Assembly (NCBI GenBank): GCA_963210315.1
Contig: OY723308.1
Location: forward strand, 248,001 to 312,000
Source: Rhynchopus euleeides
Lineage: Eukaryota; Euglenozoa; Diplonemea; Diplonemida; Diplonemidae
Length of the DNA: 64,000 nt
Direction: 5' to 3'
Shown here: positions 19,535 through 32,981 of the stretch, in pieces
How positions within the stretch are numbered: position 1 is the stretch's first letter
Layout: each line of letters opens with the position of its first letter
Program-made: the position numbers and the translations under genes
Notes under the pieces: model-generated
What the model was told of the DNA's origin: nothing
Database searches by the model: none
What the model saw: only the letters and a program-made list of their open reading frames with translations

Positions 19535-21907
19535 CTATCTATAATAAACAGAGCTCATGTCGAGCGACTCTGTCACCGACGGAATGTGCGACGGCACCTC
19601 ATCACTGCTGTTATCCGGCAGCAGCTGCTGGAGATACGTCTCGTGCACCTCACGGCGCGAGAGGGCACCCCACAGCCCGATATCCTTGGCAAGCCTGTCC
19701 GCCCCCGTCGTCAGCGACGGGGCTGGTGGTGTCGTCGTCCCGCCCGCCCGCAGCCCCAGCTCGCTGTTGACGATCCCCCTCTGCGTCACATGCTCCATCA
19801 GCAGCCTGGCATACTCATGGTTTGCCTGCACAAACCTCGTCTGCGTCTCCAGGTCATTCCTCTGCAACGCCCGGACCCTCAGGTTATTCGGCGACGGATC
19901 CAGCTCCTCCGCCGCCATATCCTTCACCAGCCGCCGGTGCTCCGCAGGCGGCGCCTTCCGCAACCCCTTCCCCTTCCAATACGCCCGCATCCGCGCCTCA
20001 TGCTTCTCCAACCTCCCCTGTAGCTGCTGCATCCGCGGATCCCCCTCGCCCTCCACACTCCGCTGGCTCCCCTCCGCATCAGAGGGTTCCACCTCCGCCT
20101 CCGCCTCCGCCTCTGCAGCAGACCCCCTGAGGGTTTCCCCCTCGGTGGTCTCAGCAGCGTCAGCACACCCTGCGCTGGTCTGGGTCGCGGCATCAGCTTC
20201 AGCAGCGAGGCGATCAGCCTCCCCGTCGCCTGATGCCACAGCTGAGGTGGCTGCCTCCGGGGCTGTGGGGGCAGCGACCACCCCCTCTGCCTGGGCGTGG
20301 AGGATCTGGATGTTGTTCCGGACGCCGCACCAGCAGAACAGCTTGTAGAGCGCCAGGATGAGGTCCGAGCTCCGCTGATCGCGCACCTCCGGGGCCAGGC
20401 CCAGGTGTGCAGGGAGGGGCACGTTGCGGAACTGCGTGTCATTCTCGCAGCGCAGCAGCCACGTCTCCGACACGGCATTCCTCCGCACCTCCGCGGCTGA
20501 AAAGGGAGGCCGCAGCACCCCGTTAACGGCATATCTCGCACTCCCCGATCCGGGCTCGCCTGCTGGGAGAAACTCCAGGTCATCCCCGTCGTCATCGCAG
20601 AACACAACAGGAGCTCCACTGGACATCGGATGCACAAGCCGGTGCGGCGCCTCCCGGGGGAGCGTTGCGGGCTCCGTGAGATGCTGCTGCTGCTGCTGCT
20701 GCTTCGGCAACACCTTCCTCCTCTGCTGCGCTTCGCGCAGCGCCTCCGCCTCGGCAGAGTCCGATGCGCAGGCGTCGGGGGTGGTGTGGGGGTGTGTGGC
20801 AGCCCCAGCCCCAGCACCCCCCTCATCCTGCCTCTGCTGCTGCTGCTGCCGCGGGCTCCCGGGAGTGCTCCCCTGCGGGGTCCTCTCGCTGCGGCACCCC
20901 GGCGACAGCTCGAGGTAGTCGCACGGCACGATGTCATCCAGATGCCCCTCCCCCACCACCCCCGTCGCGAGGGAGCGTGGGGGCGAACGCGGGGGCGGCT
21001 GCGCCGCCCCCGCCTCCGGGGGGGACGTTGCGCGGGGGCTGCCCCCCCCACCGCACCCCACCGACACGGCGGGGGGGCGGGGGCGGGGTGAGGTGACCCG
21101 CAGCCCGGCGCGTGATGTGGTGTCGCATGCTGAGGCGATCTCAGAGAGGGCCGACCGGGGGGCGGGAGCTGCCAGGGTGCTGGGTGCGCCGAGGTCGACC
21201 CCCGTCACCCCGCAGCTGTCGCCGCAGCTGCACCTGCAGCGCCTGCAGACGGGGGCTTTGGGAGGCCAGCTCCGAGAGGAGACATCCCTCGCAGGGCGTA
21301 GCGGGGCTGCAGGGGACACGCGCTGCACGGGGGGGCTCCGGAGAATCTCGCGGAGACCTGGCTGCAGCACGCCCATCCCCAGGGCATCGAGGTAGTCACC
21401 CTGCGCCGCAATGGGTGAAGGGGACACCCCTTCAGGAAAATCCGGGAAGCCGCTCAGAGGCGTCGCGGGCTGTGGCTCCGGGGCCTGAGCCAGACACCCC
21501 GGAGATGAAGAAGGGCAAGGCGTGTGGGATGCCCACGAGGTGTGGTGGTGTGGGTCGAACCCGACCCCGGGGGCGAACTGCACTGTCGGGTGGGGTGCGG
21601 GGGTGGCGGATGGCGGGTATCCCGGTGCTGAGGCCCCGCCCAGCGGGACGCCCAGACGCTGCGACGAGGCGAAGGGTGCGGTCGCTGGGGTGGAGAAGGA
21701 GAAGGAGAAGGCGGAGGACAGCGGCGTGGCTCCGGAGGCGTGCTTCGGGGAACGGAACCCCTGGGGTGGTGAGGTGGCGCTGAGGCTGCTGCGGAGCACC
21801 TTGCGGATGCGGCGCTGCTGCTGGCGCTGCAGGCGGAGGTGGTGGGCGTATGCGGGATCGCTCTCATCGGAGTCATCCGGCGGGGCGGCGTGCGAGCGGG
21901 GCGCCAT
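19535..21907 (-). CDS. Hypothetical 790-residue low-complexity protein
   Basis: A single long frame from ATG 21907 (MAPRSHAAPPDDSDESDP) to the stop at 19535. Residues ~1-380 are Pro/Ser/Ala/Gly-rich. Glutamine runs (QQQQQRQDEGG, KQQQQQQHL) sit near the middle. A more normal-composition segment follows (GDDLEFLPAGEPGSGSARYAV ... VRDQRSSDLILALYKLFCWCGV), then an Ala/Glu-rich stretch and a helical C-terminus (MQQLQGRLEKHEARMRAYWKG ... RALQRNDLETQTRFVQANHEYARLL). The Cys-rich piece CRRCRCSCGDSC near residue 220 may bind metal. I do not recognise the family. Length, ordered C-terminal text and codon use support a real gene; internal introns cannot be excluded. Confidence 0.65.
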   Translation of the reverse strand: MAPRSHAAPPDDSDESDPAYAHHLRLQRQQQRRIRKVLRSSLSATSPPQGFRSPKHASGATPLSSAFSFSFSTPATAPFASSQRLGVPLGGASAPGYPPSATPAPHPTVQFAPGVGFDPHHHTSWASHTPCPSSSPGCLAQAPEPQPATPLSGFPDFPEGVSPSPIAAQGDYLDALGMGVLQPGLREILRSPPVQRVSPAAPLRPARDVSSRSWPPKAPVCRRCRCSCGDSCGVTGVDLGAPSTLAAPAPRSALSEIASACDTTSRAGLRVTSPRPRPPAVSVGCGGGGSPRATSPPEAGAAQPPPRSPPRSLATGVVGEGHLDDIVPCDYLELSPGCRSERTPQGSTPGSPRQQQQQRQDEGGAGAGAATHPHTTPDACASDSAEAEALREAQQRRKVLPKQQQQQQHLTEPATLPREAPHRLVHPMSSGAPVVFCDDDGDDLEFLPAGEPGSGSARYAVNGVLRPPFSAAEVRRNAVSETWLLRCENDTQFRNVPLPAHLGLAPEVRDQRSSDLILALYKLFCWCGVRNNIQILHAQAEGVVAAPTAPEAATSAVASGDGEADRLAAEADAATQTSAGCADAAETTEGETLRGSAAEAEAEAEVEPSDAEGSQRSVEGEGDPRMQQLQGRLEKHEARMRAYWKGKGLRKAPPAEHRRLVKDMAAEELDPSPNNLRVRALQRNDLETQTRFVQANHEYARLLMEHVTQRGIVNSELGLRAGGTTTPPAPSLTTGADRLAKDIGLWGALSRREVHETYLQQLLPDNSSDEVPSHIPSVTESLDMSSVYYR

Positions 21908-23588
21908 GTGTAGTGCGGGGGAGTGAAAGATGAGAAAAGGGGGGGTTGAGAAGGGAGGCTGTGGTGTAGAAGATTATGCCCCAACACCCCCCTCCTCCTC
22001 CTCACCGCTCGGCCCGCCCGCCCGCTCCTGTGTAGGGTTGCCGTGTGGGGGATGTGCTGGGGGAATTGGGGGGTTTGGGGGAAAGGGAGAAGGGATATCC
22101 CAAGAATGCAGCCGGGATGTGGTGGAGAGAGAGCTGGGACAGCAGAAAAGGGAGGGGGGTATTTTTTGATCGTCGACAGTGAATGGAAAAGTAAGTCGCC
22201 CAGCACCTTCTTGCAATGGGCAGAAAAGGGGGGGGGGGGGGAGGGTGGGGGGGGGGGGGGGTCTCTCTTTCACTACTGAATTGTTTCCCCGCCGCTTCGC
22301 CGAACAGGGGGGGGTGGCGGGGAGGGGGCATCGAGATTGCAGGTATTGCAGAGTGACGGATATCACTCTGCCTGCCGCACTTCTGTGTGTGCCAATCCAC
22401 GGTATGCCCAGTGCACTCCACCCACCCCGGTGGGGTGTCTGCAGGCATGCCACGTGGTGTTCGGTTTTCCCGGTGGCTTAGAGGGGGGGGGTGTTTGTGT
22501 GTGTGGAAATTATGTTTGATGTTGCCTCCGGCAATACAAAAAGAAGAAGAAGAAGGGCAAAAAAAACTGTCCCCCCCACTGCCCCCCCCTCCCCTCCCCC
22601 CCTCCCCCTGCGAGTCGAGACGGAAGGCTCAACACAGCAGCGGCAGGAAGAAGAAATGCCGAGGGGGCAAAAAAATAGGCTACTGAAGGGGGGGGAGATG
22701 CGACACCACACGCCAGATAGAACCCCCTCCCCCCTCTCTCCTCCTCCCCCCCCCCCCCCAGGCGACAAAAGACCTTAACAGCTTTAACCGATGAGATGGA
22801 TGAGGGGGGGGGGGCGCGGGGGGGCTTCGCCCCCGAGGATCTTGAGGGGAAAAAAAATACCCCAACACATGACCAGGGTAAAAGATAGGGTTCCGGGCTG
22901 CGCGCCGAAAACCGGGGGTAATCGGGGGTAAAATTTCGGCCATTTCCCCAAATGGAAGGGTTTTCCCTTCCCACAACACCTCACTCCACGCCACTCAACT
23001 GGGACGGGCAGGGTGGCTCCTCTGCGGGGGACTGACTTCGCCGCCGCTGCCAGGTCCGCGCTCCTTGTTGTCGTCAACGCGAAGGAGCCAGTCGATGAGG
23101 GTGGTGTTGAAAGCACCGCAGGTTGCCCTTGTAGACTTGGTTCTGGACAGGCACAGGCCACAGGGGGGTCTGGGGGGCGGAGCCCCCCAGCCGCCGGAGG
23201 CCACGGTAGTGAACAGCTGATTCTGCTCCATAGTCGCACGCCGCATGTAGTCAACGTGCACCTTGTGCTCAACAGGTTCATCGGGCTAACGCCTGGGGCA
23301 GGGCATTGTGCTCTTGGCCCCGGCCTCCTCTGGCCAAAAAGTACCCTGGAATGGTACCCGGACAGAATCTCAGAAAAATCCCGGTGGAAAAAAAAAAGAG
23401 GCACCCCCGGTTTTTCGGGGCAAAATCTCAAAAACCGGGGCTAAGCCCCGTTTTTCATAACAGTATCTTAAACACTGCACATGACCCGCCCCTATGTGCT
23501 AAGGGCATCACGTGCCAGACCCTGACACCTCTCCCCTCCCCCCCCCCCGAACACAGGAGCACAGCAACTGCCCCCCTCCCCCTTATCC
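21908..23588. other. Intergenic, repeat and homopolymer rich
   Basis: Holds a copy of module 1 (22164-22218), G-runs (22230-22260), C-runs (22570-22610, 22746-22760), a GC-rich hairpin repeat at 23157-23208 and a smaller one near 22816-22836. From 22.8 to 23.46 kb it has the look of a repeat-derived segment related to 60.4-61.1 kb. No gene is supported. Confidence 0.5.
23157..23208. repeat. GC-rich hairpin repeat, copy 1
   Basis: Core arms CTGGGGGGC and GCCCCCCAG with a 3-base loop, flanked by CCGCCGGAGGCCACGGT. The same ~45-bp sequence occurs in inverse orientation at 60797-60845 and 60966-61012. Confidence 0.85.
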
Positions 23589-26059
23589 CTACTCCGCCGG
23601 CGCCTCCTCAGCAGGCGCTTCACCCTCCGGAGGTGACTCTGTGGTTGCAGGGGCCTCCACCAGCGGCGGCCCTGCCTCCGCCTCAGGTGCAGCCTCTGGC
23701 GGAGGTTCCTCTGTTGTTGCAGGCGCCTCTTCAATCGGCGCCCCCTCTGCAGCCGGCGGGTCAGCCGCTGGAGCCTCCTCGGTGGTGGCAGGGGCCTCCT
23801 CCAGCGGCGGGTCGGCGGGGGCGGCGTCGCCTGCAGGGGGCGCCGGGTCGGCAGGCGGGGCCTCCTCTGTTGTCGCAGGGGCTTCCTCGATGGCGGGTGC
23901 AGCGGCAGCCTCCGCCTCCGGCTCTGCAGCAGGGGGGGCTGCGGGTGATGCCTCCTCTGCAGGGGGAGGTGCGCCTTCGGCGGGCTCGCCACCCTCGCCT
24001 TCGTCTTCCTGTGGGGGGTGGGGTGGGGTGGTGGGCGACATGAGATTTTGAGGCAAGCTAAGTTCGGGAGACAAAACCCATCACCCCGAGTTCTCCCTCG
24101 CCCCTGCCCCCCCCTGCATACCGGCTGCTCGTCGTTGTAGCTCGCCGTCTCCCCGAGGTTGTCCGACGTGGGGGACAGCGCCTGCTGCGGCACCTCCTCT
24201 GCCCCAGCAGCGGGGGAGGCCGCCTCAGAAGGCGGCGCGGCCGCCTCGCCCTCAGCCTCCTCACAGAGCACCTTGTCTGCTGCAGCCTTGGTGACCTCCT
24301 CCTCGCTGACGCCAGGGGTGATCTTGAAGGCACCGATCTGCGGGGGTGGGGTAGCGGTGCGTTGAGAAAATAACAGGGCTGGCACACTGTGCACACCACC
24401 AGCAGCAAACAGGACATACCTTCCCGAGGAACTGCGTGTTCGCATCCGAGGAATAAGGTGTCGACCCCAGGAGCGCTTCGCACGACGCATCGGAAATCTC
24501 CCCTTCGAGGGCACCGCGCGCCTTCTCGGTGCCGTTGAGGTAGAGGGTGCCCTCCTTGGATGCTGCGTCATACGTCACGGCGATGTGAGTCCATTCCTCC
24601 TCAACAATAGGGTCCTCCGTGGTCAGGGAGGTGCCACCGGTGTGGAACGCGACGTGCGGCTTCAGCTCCCTCAGCGAAAGGGCGAGGTAGGACGACGACC
24701 CGTCGGCATCGCCGCAGCCGAAGATGCCGAGGTCGTTGTTGGTGCGCTCCTCGTACCCCGCACCTTCCGCAACCCGCACCCACGCGCACAGCGTGAAGGA
24801 GTCGGTCAGCCCCACCTCCGATGCGCCCCCCAGGACATGCTTCGCCGCGCCCTCCTCGAAAACATGCACCTCCGGCTTCGGGGGTGCCGGCGCAGCCTGC
24901 TGCTGCGCCGGCTCCGCAGGGGCCTCCTCAGCAGGGGCGGCAGGGGCGGGGGCGGGTTCCTCGGCAGGGGGGCGGGCTTCTGCGCCTTCCTTCTCGGCGG
25001 CCTCCTTCTTCTCGCGGTCTTCGTGGACACGCACCTCGTAGCCTGGCACGGCTTTGTGAAAGGCAGCCTCGAACTTCTCCTCGCCGACAAAGTCTGTGTG
25101 TGTGGGGGGGGAGGGTGGTGGGGGTGGGGGTGGGGTGTCTGATAGGTTCCATCGGGACACAACACACACAGCAGCGGATATCATATCCGCGGGAACCCTG
25201 GTGTTGATATGATACACACTGTGCCGAACAGTGCAACCAACAGTCTCAACACACGTGTTAACCTTTCTGTTTAGCGTAGAGCACACCAACAAGCGAACTC
25301 TGGTAAAACCCTCCACTGTGCTTCGGCACTCTCGGGGTTCCCTGCGGACATACCCTGAACCCCCTTGGCGCTCACCATGGGCATGGCTCCCTTCTCCACC
25401 CCGACGGCAGACATCAGAATCTTCGTCTCCTCGTCGTTGAGCGGCGGGGCTGTGGGGGGGAACAGGCACCACACGTTGATGGCCTTGCAGAACTTGGTCC
25501 ACGGCACCTCCGACTCCAGAGGGCCGAACTGGTCTGCCCACTGCTCCAGCAGGTCGGCGTTGGTGATAAACTCCGACGCAGGCTTCCTCTCTTTGATCAG
25601 CTGCTTGATAGTCCGCTTGATGTACGGCGTGTTCACACCCTCAATCGCATTGACATACTGGCAGTCTTTGTAGAAGAGGAACAGCGGCTTCGCCTTCCCC
25701 AGCTGCCCCTGGAAGCGGTCCCTCCAGAAGTCGGGCAGCAGGTCCTTCTGCAGCTCCAGGGGGCGTTTGATGGTGCGCGGCGACAGAGGGGGGTCACTCG
25801 TGTTGCGCTTCTTCAGGTCATCCAGCACATCTGCCGCGTTGATCTGCAGAAACTTCAGAGAAACAACCTGGTCGTCCACATCCTGGATCACAAGATCCTT
25901 GAAAGTGCTCTTCAGTGCATTACACGACCCCCATGTCGGGCAGTACACATCCATCACCGTGACACAGGTCCGCCCCGTCGTGTCCTTCTCATACGAGCTC
26001 ATGTATTCCATAAGCTCTGTAAGAGACGTCACCGGGATCGTGATATCCCCCTTGTTCAT
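23589..26059 (-). CDS. Thioredoxin-like + LamG-domain protein (four exons)
   Basis: The exons are 26059-25354, 25093-24420, 24337-24122 and 24008-23589, giving 671 residues. Introns are GTATGT...CACAG, GTATGT...CGCAG and GTATGC...CACAG. Residues ~30-190 resemble the thioredoxin domain of axonemal NME8/TXNDC-type proteins (TVMDVYCPTWGSC, KPLFLFYKDCQYVNAIEGV). The active-site CGPC is replaced by WGSC, so only one cysteine remains. Residues ~310-460 are a LamG/concanavalin-like domain (SFTLCAWVRV, EEWTHIAVTYD, TLYLNGTEKARG). The tail is Ala/Pro/Glu-rich, with four imperfect ~21-residue repeats around EAPATTEEAPP. A ciliary or scaffold role is inference from the thioredoxin type. The intron phases (1, 0, 0) join all domains without a break. 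Confidence 0.85.
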
Positions 26060-26808
26060 CTTGGCAGCAGCACCTCAGGGCAATGCTCACAGCTATACAC
26101 GGGGCGGGTCGGTGGCTATGGGCTTCGCCCTTTTTTGCCGCTAAAAAGACACAGGGGAGTTAGAGGCCAGGGAAGGGGCGGGGCAGCGGCTTGTGTAAAT
26201 GTGTAGCAGGGACACTGCTGCGCCTGAAGGTGGGGGGATTCGTGAGAACATCACCACATGGGAGGGGGGCAGGGGAGGGGAGAGGGGGTCGGTGGCCTAG
26301 CCAGGATTCTGCCCCGTCCCCTGGTCATGACCAGGCCCTTTGTTGACCAGGGACAGGCCTGGTCAAAACCCTGAATCGGCCACAGTGTATGAAAGGTAGA
26401 GTTCGAGGCGTAGGGGGAGTGAGGGGTGGGGGGATAGGGCTGGGGTGTGCACTACTCGACACGACGAACGCTGCAGGCCTTCCCCTTTCAGTTTATGATT
26501 TTTTGTGCCATATTCCCATTGTTCGTTCTAAAGGAGGGGGTGCGGTGGGGTGGGGGCGTGGATAAAAATAATAGGCCCAGGCAATACAACGGCAATAACC
26601 GGGCTTCCGTGCATATTCACACAAGGAAATGGCCAGAGGGGAGCCGCCGCGCTGGCAAATAGCAGCAGTAGGATATCTAAGCATCGCCTCCACCACACCC
26701 TGCAGGCTGGAAGTGGAGGCAATGGGGGATGGGTTTACAAGAGAAGGGAGGGGCGGTGGTGGTGGTGGTAGCGATTACCTGAGAAAAGAACTCAGGGGGA
26801 AAGGAGGC

Positions 26809-26812
<4 letters not shown>
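26060..26812. other. Intergenic, probable promoter of the thioredoxin/LamG gene
   Basis: No gene is seen. It contains the CCTGGTCA palindrome cluster at 26320-26366, about 260 bp upstream of the gene start, and a GGT-rich tract just before the GA repeat. Confidence 0.5.
26320..26366. promoter_or_regulatory. Palindrome cluster with CCTGGTCA half-sites
   Basis: CCTGGTCATGACCAGG (26320-26335) is a perfect 16-bp palindrome. It is followed by TTGACCAGG (26343-26351) and CCTGGTCAA (26358-26366), another inverted pair. Four half-sites in 47 bp upstream of a gene suggest a dimeric DNA-binding factor; the factor is unknown. Confidence 0.5.

Positions 26813-26890
<78 letters not shown>
26813..26890. 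repeat. (AG)n microsatellite, 5' border of the retrotransposon
   Basis: About 38 AG units, ending 13 bp before the first GTG codon of the retrotransposon frame. The reading frame stays open through the repeat. Confidence 0.97.
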
Positions 26891-26893
<3 letters not shown>

Positions 26894-26902
26894 CCCCTTG
26901 CG

Positions 26903-29900
26903 GTGCTCCAACGCCTCCTCCACGGGACGCGCGCGGAGTGCCGACGGATTCTCTCTGAGGTGGTGCACCAGCGCCGAGGCCTGCTCCGCGACGACTTCCG
27001 GAGACGTTGCCGTGAGGATGCGAAGAGTGTCGTGGCGATGCTGAAGGGAGAGACGCCCAGCACTGCCGACACGGTGCGGCGACCGGACGGGACCTTCACC
27101 GCCAACCTCGCTGAGATGGACAGCATCCTGCAAGGAGCCTGGGACAGCATCCTGCGGCTGTACCCTGATCGCGTTGGGGAACCCGAATTTGCGCCGTTCA
27201 TGGAGCGCTTCGGGAAATACGTACACCACACTCCGATGACTATATCCGACATCACGGGGTCAGACCTCATCGCGCTGGCACAGATGAAGCTAGCGAAGTC
27301 CAAGTCGGGCACCTGCGGCGTCGACGGCTGGAGACTGGAAGAGGTTGCACTTCTGCCGGTGGGGCTAATGGATGGGTTTGCAGCCCTCTTCAACAGCATC
27401 GAGCGTACCGGCTCTTGGCCCGAGGCGCTGAGAACCGCACTGGTGACGCTCATCCCCAAGGGCGAATACGCTGGCGACCCGCTCGGACTTCGGCCCATCA
27501 CGGTCACGAGCCTGGTGTACCGCATATGGGCCTGCCGCCGTCTGCAGGATGTTGTCGTATGGCAGGAGGGCTGGATTGACCCCTCTCAACACGGCTTCCG
27601 CCCCGGCCACCGCGCCGACGACGCGCTGATGGACCTCACGACCCAGATTGAGGAAACGCTCCTGGACAAGGACACCTCGATCTACCTCCTGGCGCTCGAC
27701 TTCTCGAAATGTTTCGACAGGGTACCCCAGCGCTTAGTCCTGGAGCTGGCGCGTGCAATGGGGCTGCACGAGCGCATCCTCCGGCCGCTGGAAGCGATGT
27801 ACTCGCGCCTCCGCCGTCGCTTCAAGACCCCACTCGGAGTGGGGGGGGAGTTCGATGTGACGAACGGAATTCTTCAGGGCTGCCCATTGTCGGTCGTCCT
27901 CATCAACGCGCTGCTCTCCGTCCTGGTGAAAGCGATCCAGGAAGAGAGCGGGGGGGCCCTCAGCATATCGTACGCGGATGACGCCACTATCATCTCGCGT
28001 GTCTCTGAGGCGCTGACACAACGTGGCGCGGACATCACGGGCGAGTTCTGCGCAATAACGGGAATGCGCCTAAACGAAAAGAAGACCATTGCCATGGGCG
28101 TGCATCGCGTGGACCCCTCCTCTGGCGCACGCCCTCGATATGTCGGCACCATCGCTGTAAATGGGGCCACCTTCCCCACCAAAACCGCCTCACCTGCACT
28201 AGGCGTGCGCGTCTGTGTGTCACCAGCGTTCATAGACCGCGGCGACGACGGACGGGCGAGTAAAGCGCATGCCCCCTTACGCCGCCTGGGCAGCTCGCCT
28301 GCGACCTTTGAGCAGCGACACGGCCTGATTGCTGGCGCAGTCATGCCCCGAGCGATCTTCGGTGGCTGGTATGCGCCCATTGACCACCGGGTCCTCCGCG
28401 ACCTAGAGACCCGAGCCTCAAACTGCCTATACGGTGACCGCCATCCCTCCCGCAGCACCGCAGCGGCCCTCTCCATTGCCTCGAAGGGACACCTCCTTCA
28501 CCCAGGAATCATAGTGCCGTATCGCATGCTGCTCCTACTTCTAGACTCCTGCCGCCGCCTACCAGAATTGATCCCGCGATTCAACCGCATTCGGGCCATG
28601 TATGCGCAAAAAACACGCATCGACGTCCCCCTCGGGCCTATCGGGCTTGCGCTCAAAAAAGGACTGCCGCCGGCCTCCCTCACCTGCGGCGATGATGTTT
28701 CCCTCATATCTGCTCCAGGAGGTTCCGAACCACTGCTTTCACTCGAAGTGGCGGCACGGAACCATGTGCTACGCGAGGCGCTGCGTCACAACATCTGGCG
28801 AAGGCTTGCTATCTCCAGACCCTCCTTCGGCGGTGTGGAGGACGGCGTTGACACCGTGCTGACAAACGACTTCTGGCAATCATGTGGGGATCCTGTGCTC
28901 GCCGCTGCGATGCGCTGCATTATTGTTGGGGGCGTGTTCCTGGCAGACCGCTGGGGACGCAATAAGCTTGGGGCTGCGACGGACTCCGCGCCTGACGGGC
29001 CGGAGGCCGAGCGCTCGACCGCTCCTACTCCACCTCCTGTGACCGCTGCCGACCACGCCACAGCACCCGCGGACGGCGACGCTGCCGGTGACACCGATGA
29101 TGACGACGACTCGTCGAGCTCAGCCCCGTCCGAGTTCGATGTCCTCGACGACTCGGGTGAGGTGCCCCTACCCCTCACAGCAACACAGCCGGAGCCGGGT
29201 AGCGACCGCCTCTGCCGGAATTGCGATACGGGCTCCCCCGAAACCGTCACGCATCTCTTCTGGGAATGCCCTGCCCACAACGACGTCCGTGCCCGGGAGC
29301 GGTACGCGGGTCTCTGTGAGGAGCGCCTCTCATGGCCGCCCTGCCTAGCCAACTGGGGCATCATACCGAAACCCCTATCCGGTACGGTGCGGGCGAAGGA
29401 CCTGCACCACCTAATGAGCACGATAGTCGCCCGCAGAGATGTGCTGGAACGTGAGCGCCTCGGGGTATCCCCAACTGTTTGCGCGTGGGACGCAGCGCTA
29501 GCGCGACCCGCTGCGCCCCATCAGTCCGACCTGGCCTCACTGCCGGACAACCCACCCCGCTGGACTCACGGAGAGTGCATCATGCGTGCCCTGCGGGCCT
29601 GGCTCGGTCGTCTCACCTGGACGAGGGAGGGGTCCGTCTCCTTCTGCGAGCTCGCCATCGACTTCGAGGTCTTCTCCGGGCTCGACGTCTGCCCGATCGC
29701 TACTGGCGCCCCGGCAGGAACCCAGCCCGCCCCACTCAACATGCGTGGACGCATGATGGGGCAGATGTTGAAATACCTTGTCTCCCAGTGTGAAGCAGTT
29801 AACCTCCGCGCGCCCCTGCCTGGCGCGTTTGTCTCGCGTGTCTACTGCCTCCGCGCGGTGGGGGTGAAGGAAGTCTGGGGCGGTCTTGAGCCGGGCCCCC

Positions 29901-31198
29901 GCTTTGCCTGCCACGGGCTCACCACCCGTATCCTGATCGAGCAGATTCCCCGCGCGATCCACTGGGCCTCGAGCAAGTCGTGGGGCCTGGACCTTACCCC
30001 GTCGTATACCGAGGTGCCCGACCGGGACACGCGAAGCGAACAGTGTGACCCTACTCCCGTAGCCCCCACCCGTGACCCCCTCGACACGATCAGCCCGAGG
30101 TCGGCGCCGTGCGGCGCTGAGCGCTATGCCCCCCGTTCGGAGGTGCTGGCTCGCAACGTCTGCAGGGCCCACTCCAAGCCCAAGTGCCATGACTGCGACG
30201 CGGCGGGGCACAACCGAACCCTGCGAATGGAAGACTGCTGCCGGGCCCACCACCGCCAGGATGACGGACTGCCCGTGCAGTTCTGCAGCACGCACCGGCT
30301 GCTCCGCTGCGGCACCTGCAGCTCCTCCAACATGTGCTGCAAGCGTGGCCACCACGGCTGCCGCGACCATGACCTGCCCCCCTGCGGGGTCTGCGCCTCT
30401 CTGCCTGAGATGGATGACAGACGCCCCACCGCTTGCTGCAAGAAGGGCCACCACGCCCCTCCCGCTCCTGCGACGCCTGTGGAGGCAGACGCCCCCACCC
30501 CGCCGCCCCATGTGCCGCCAACCCCGCCCTTCCCAGAGGCGACTGCGCCTACCGTGGGGGATCTTCCCTCCACCACGCCACCCCGTGTGCCTGCGCCTCA
30601 GCCCTCCCCTGAAGCGACCCCGTGTCCCGCTACTCCCGAGCCCGCCACCCCTCCAGTTATCCTGAAGAGGCTGGCCCATACCGTGTGCTCCCCGGGCTCA
30701 CCCCACCGCCACCTGATGCAGCCTCGTAGGAGGCTCTCACCCGACGGCGTCAGGCCATCCATCCCCGCCGTGGCGCAGCTGAAGCGCACCGCCTTAGAGG
30801 CGCATACCGGTTCCACCCCGGCACTGCCTGCCCAAAGGCCTAGGGTCGACCACGTGATCCCCACCGCTGACGCTGACGCTGACGTGGGCGCCGCTGATCC
30901 GGACCCACCTTCTCCTACTACCTCCCCTCCCGACGGCGTGTCCGTTGACGCAGCCCTTCCCCAAAGGCCCCGTTCTGGTGCCTCTTCCTCCTCCGCCCGT
31001 GCGCGGTCACCGCACGCGCCTACAGGCTTCCGGGCCTACCTTAATCCTCCTTCCTCACGTAGCGCGTCACCGGGCGCTACAGACCGTGTGGCGCCTGCGC
31101 CTCCTCCTCCTCCTGTGTCACTTCCCTCACCCCACCAGAGCAGCTCCTCTCTCAAACAAGGGGAGTCTACCGGGCCGCGGGCCCGCGTAGTTAAGTAG
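26903..31198 (+). mobile_element. Non-LTR retrotransposon: reverse transcriptase protein, 5' truncated
   Basis: An uninterrupted 1431-codon frame whose first listed codon is GTG. No ATG begins it, so the N-terminus is missing or lies upstream of the GA tract. Residues ~30-90 look like the linker before the RT, and ~125-420 are the reverse transcriptase: GFRPGHRADDALMDL, LALDFSKCFDRVP, GILQGCPLS and the catalytic YADD at ~357. At ~771 there is a CxxC...H...C finger (CRNCDTGSPETVTHLFWEC) typical of non-LTR elements. A Cys/His-rich region at ~1087-1165 and a ~260-residue Pro-rich tail follow. No endonuclease domain is visible. The frame is intact over 4.3 kb, so insertion is recent. It is the only long coding region on + in the window. 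Confidence 0.92.

Positions 31199-32981
<1,783 letters not shown>

Noticed and set aside
22784..23431. 215-codon frame with WPPAAGGLRPPDPP text
   Set aside because: That text is simply the translation of the GC-rich hairpin repeat, also seen at 60.8 and 61.0 kb.
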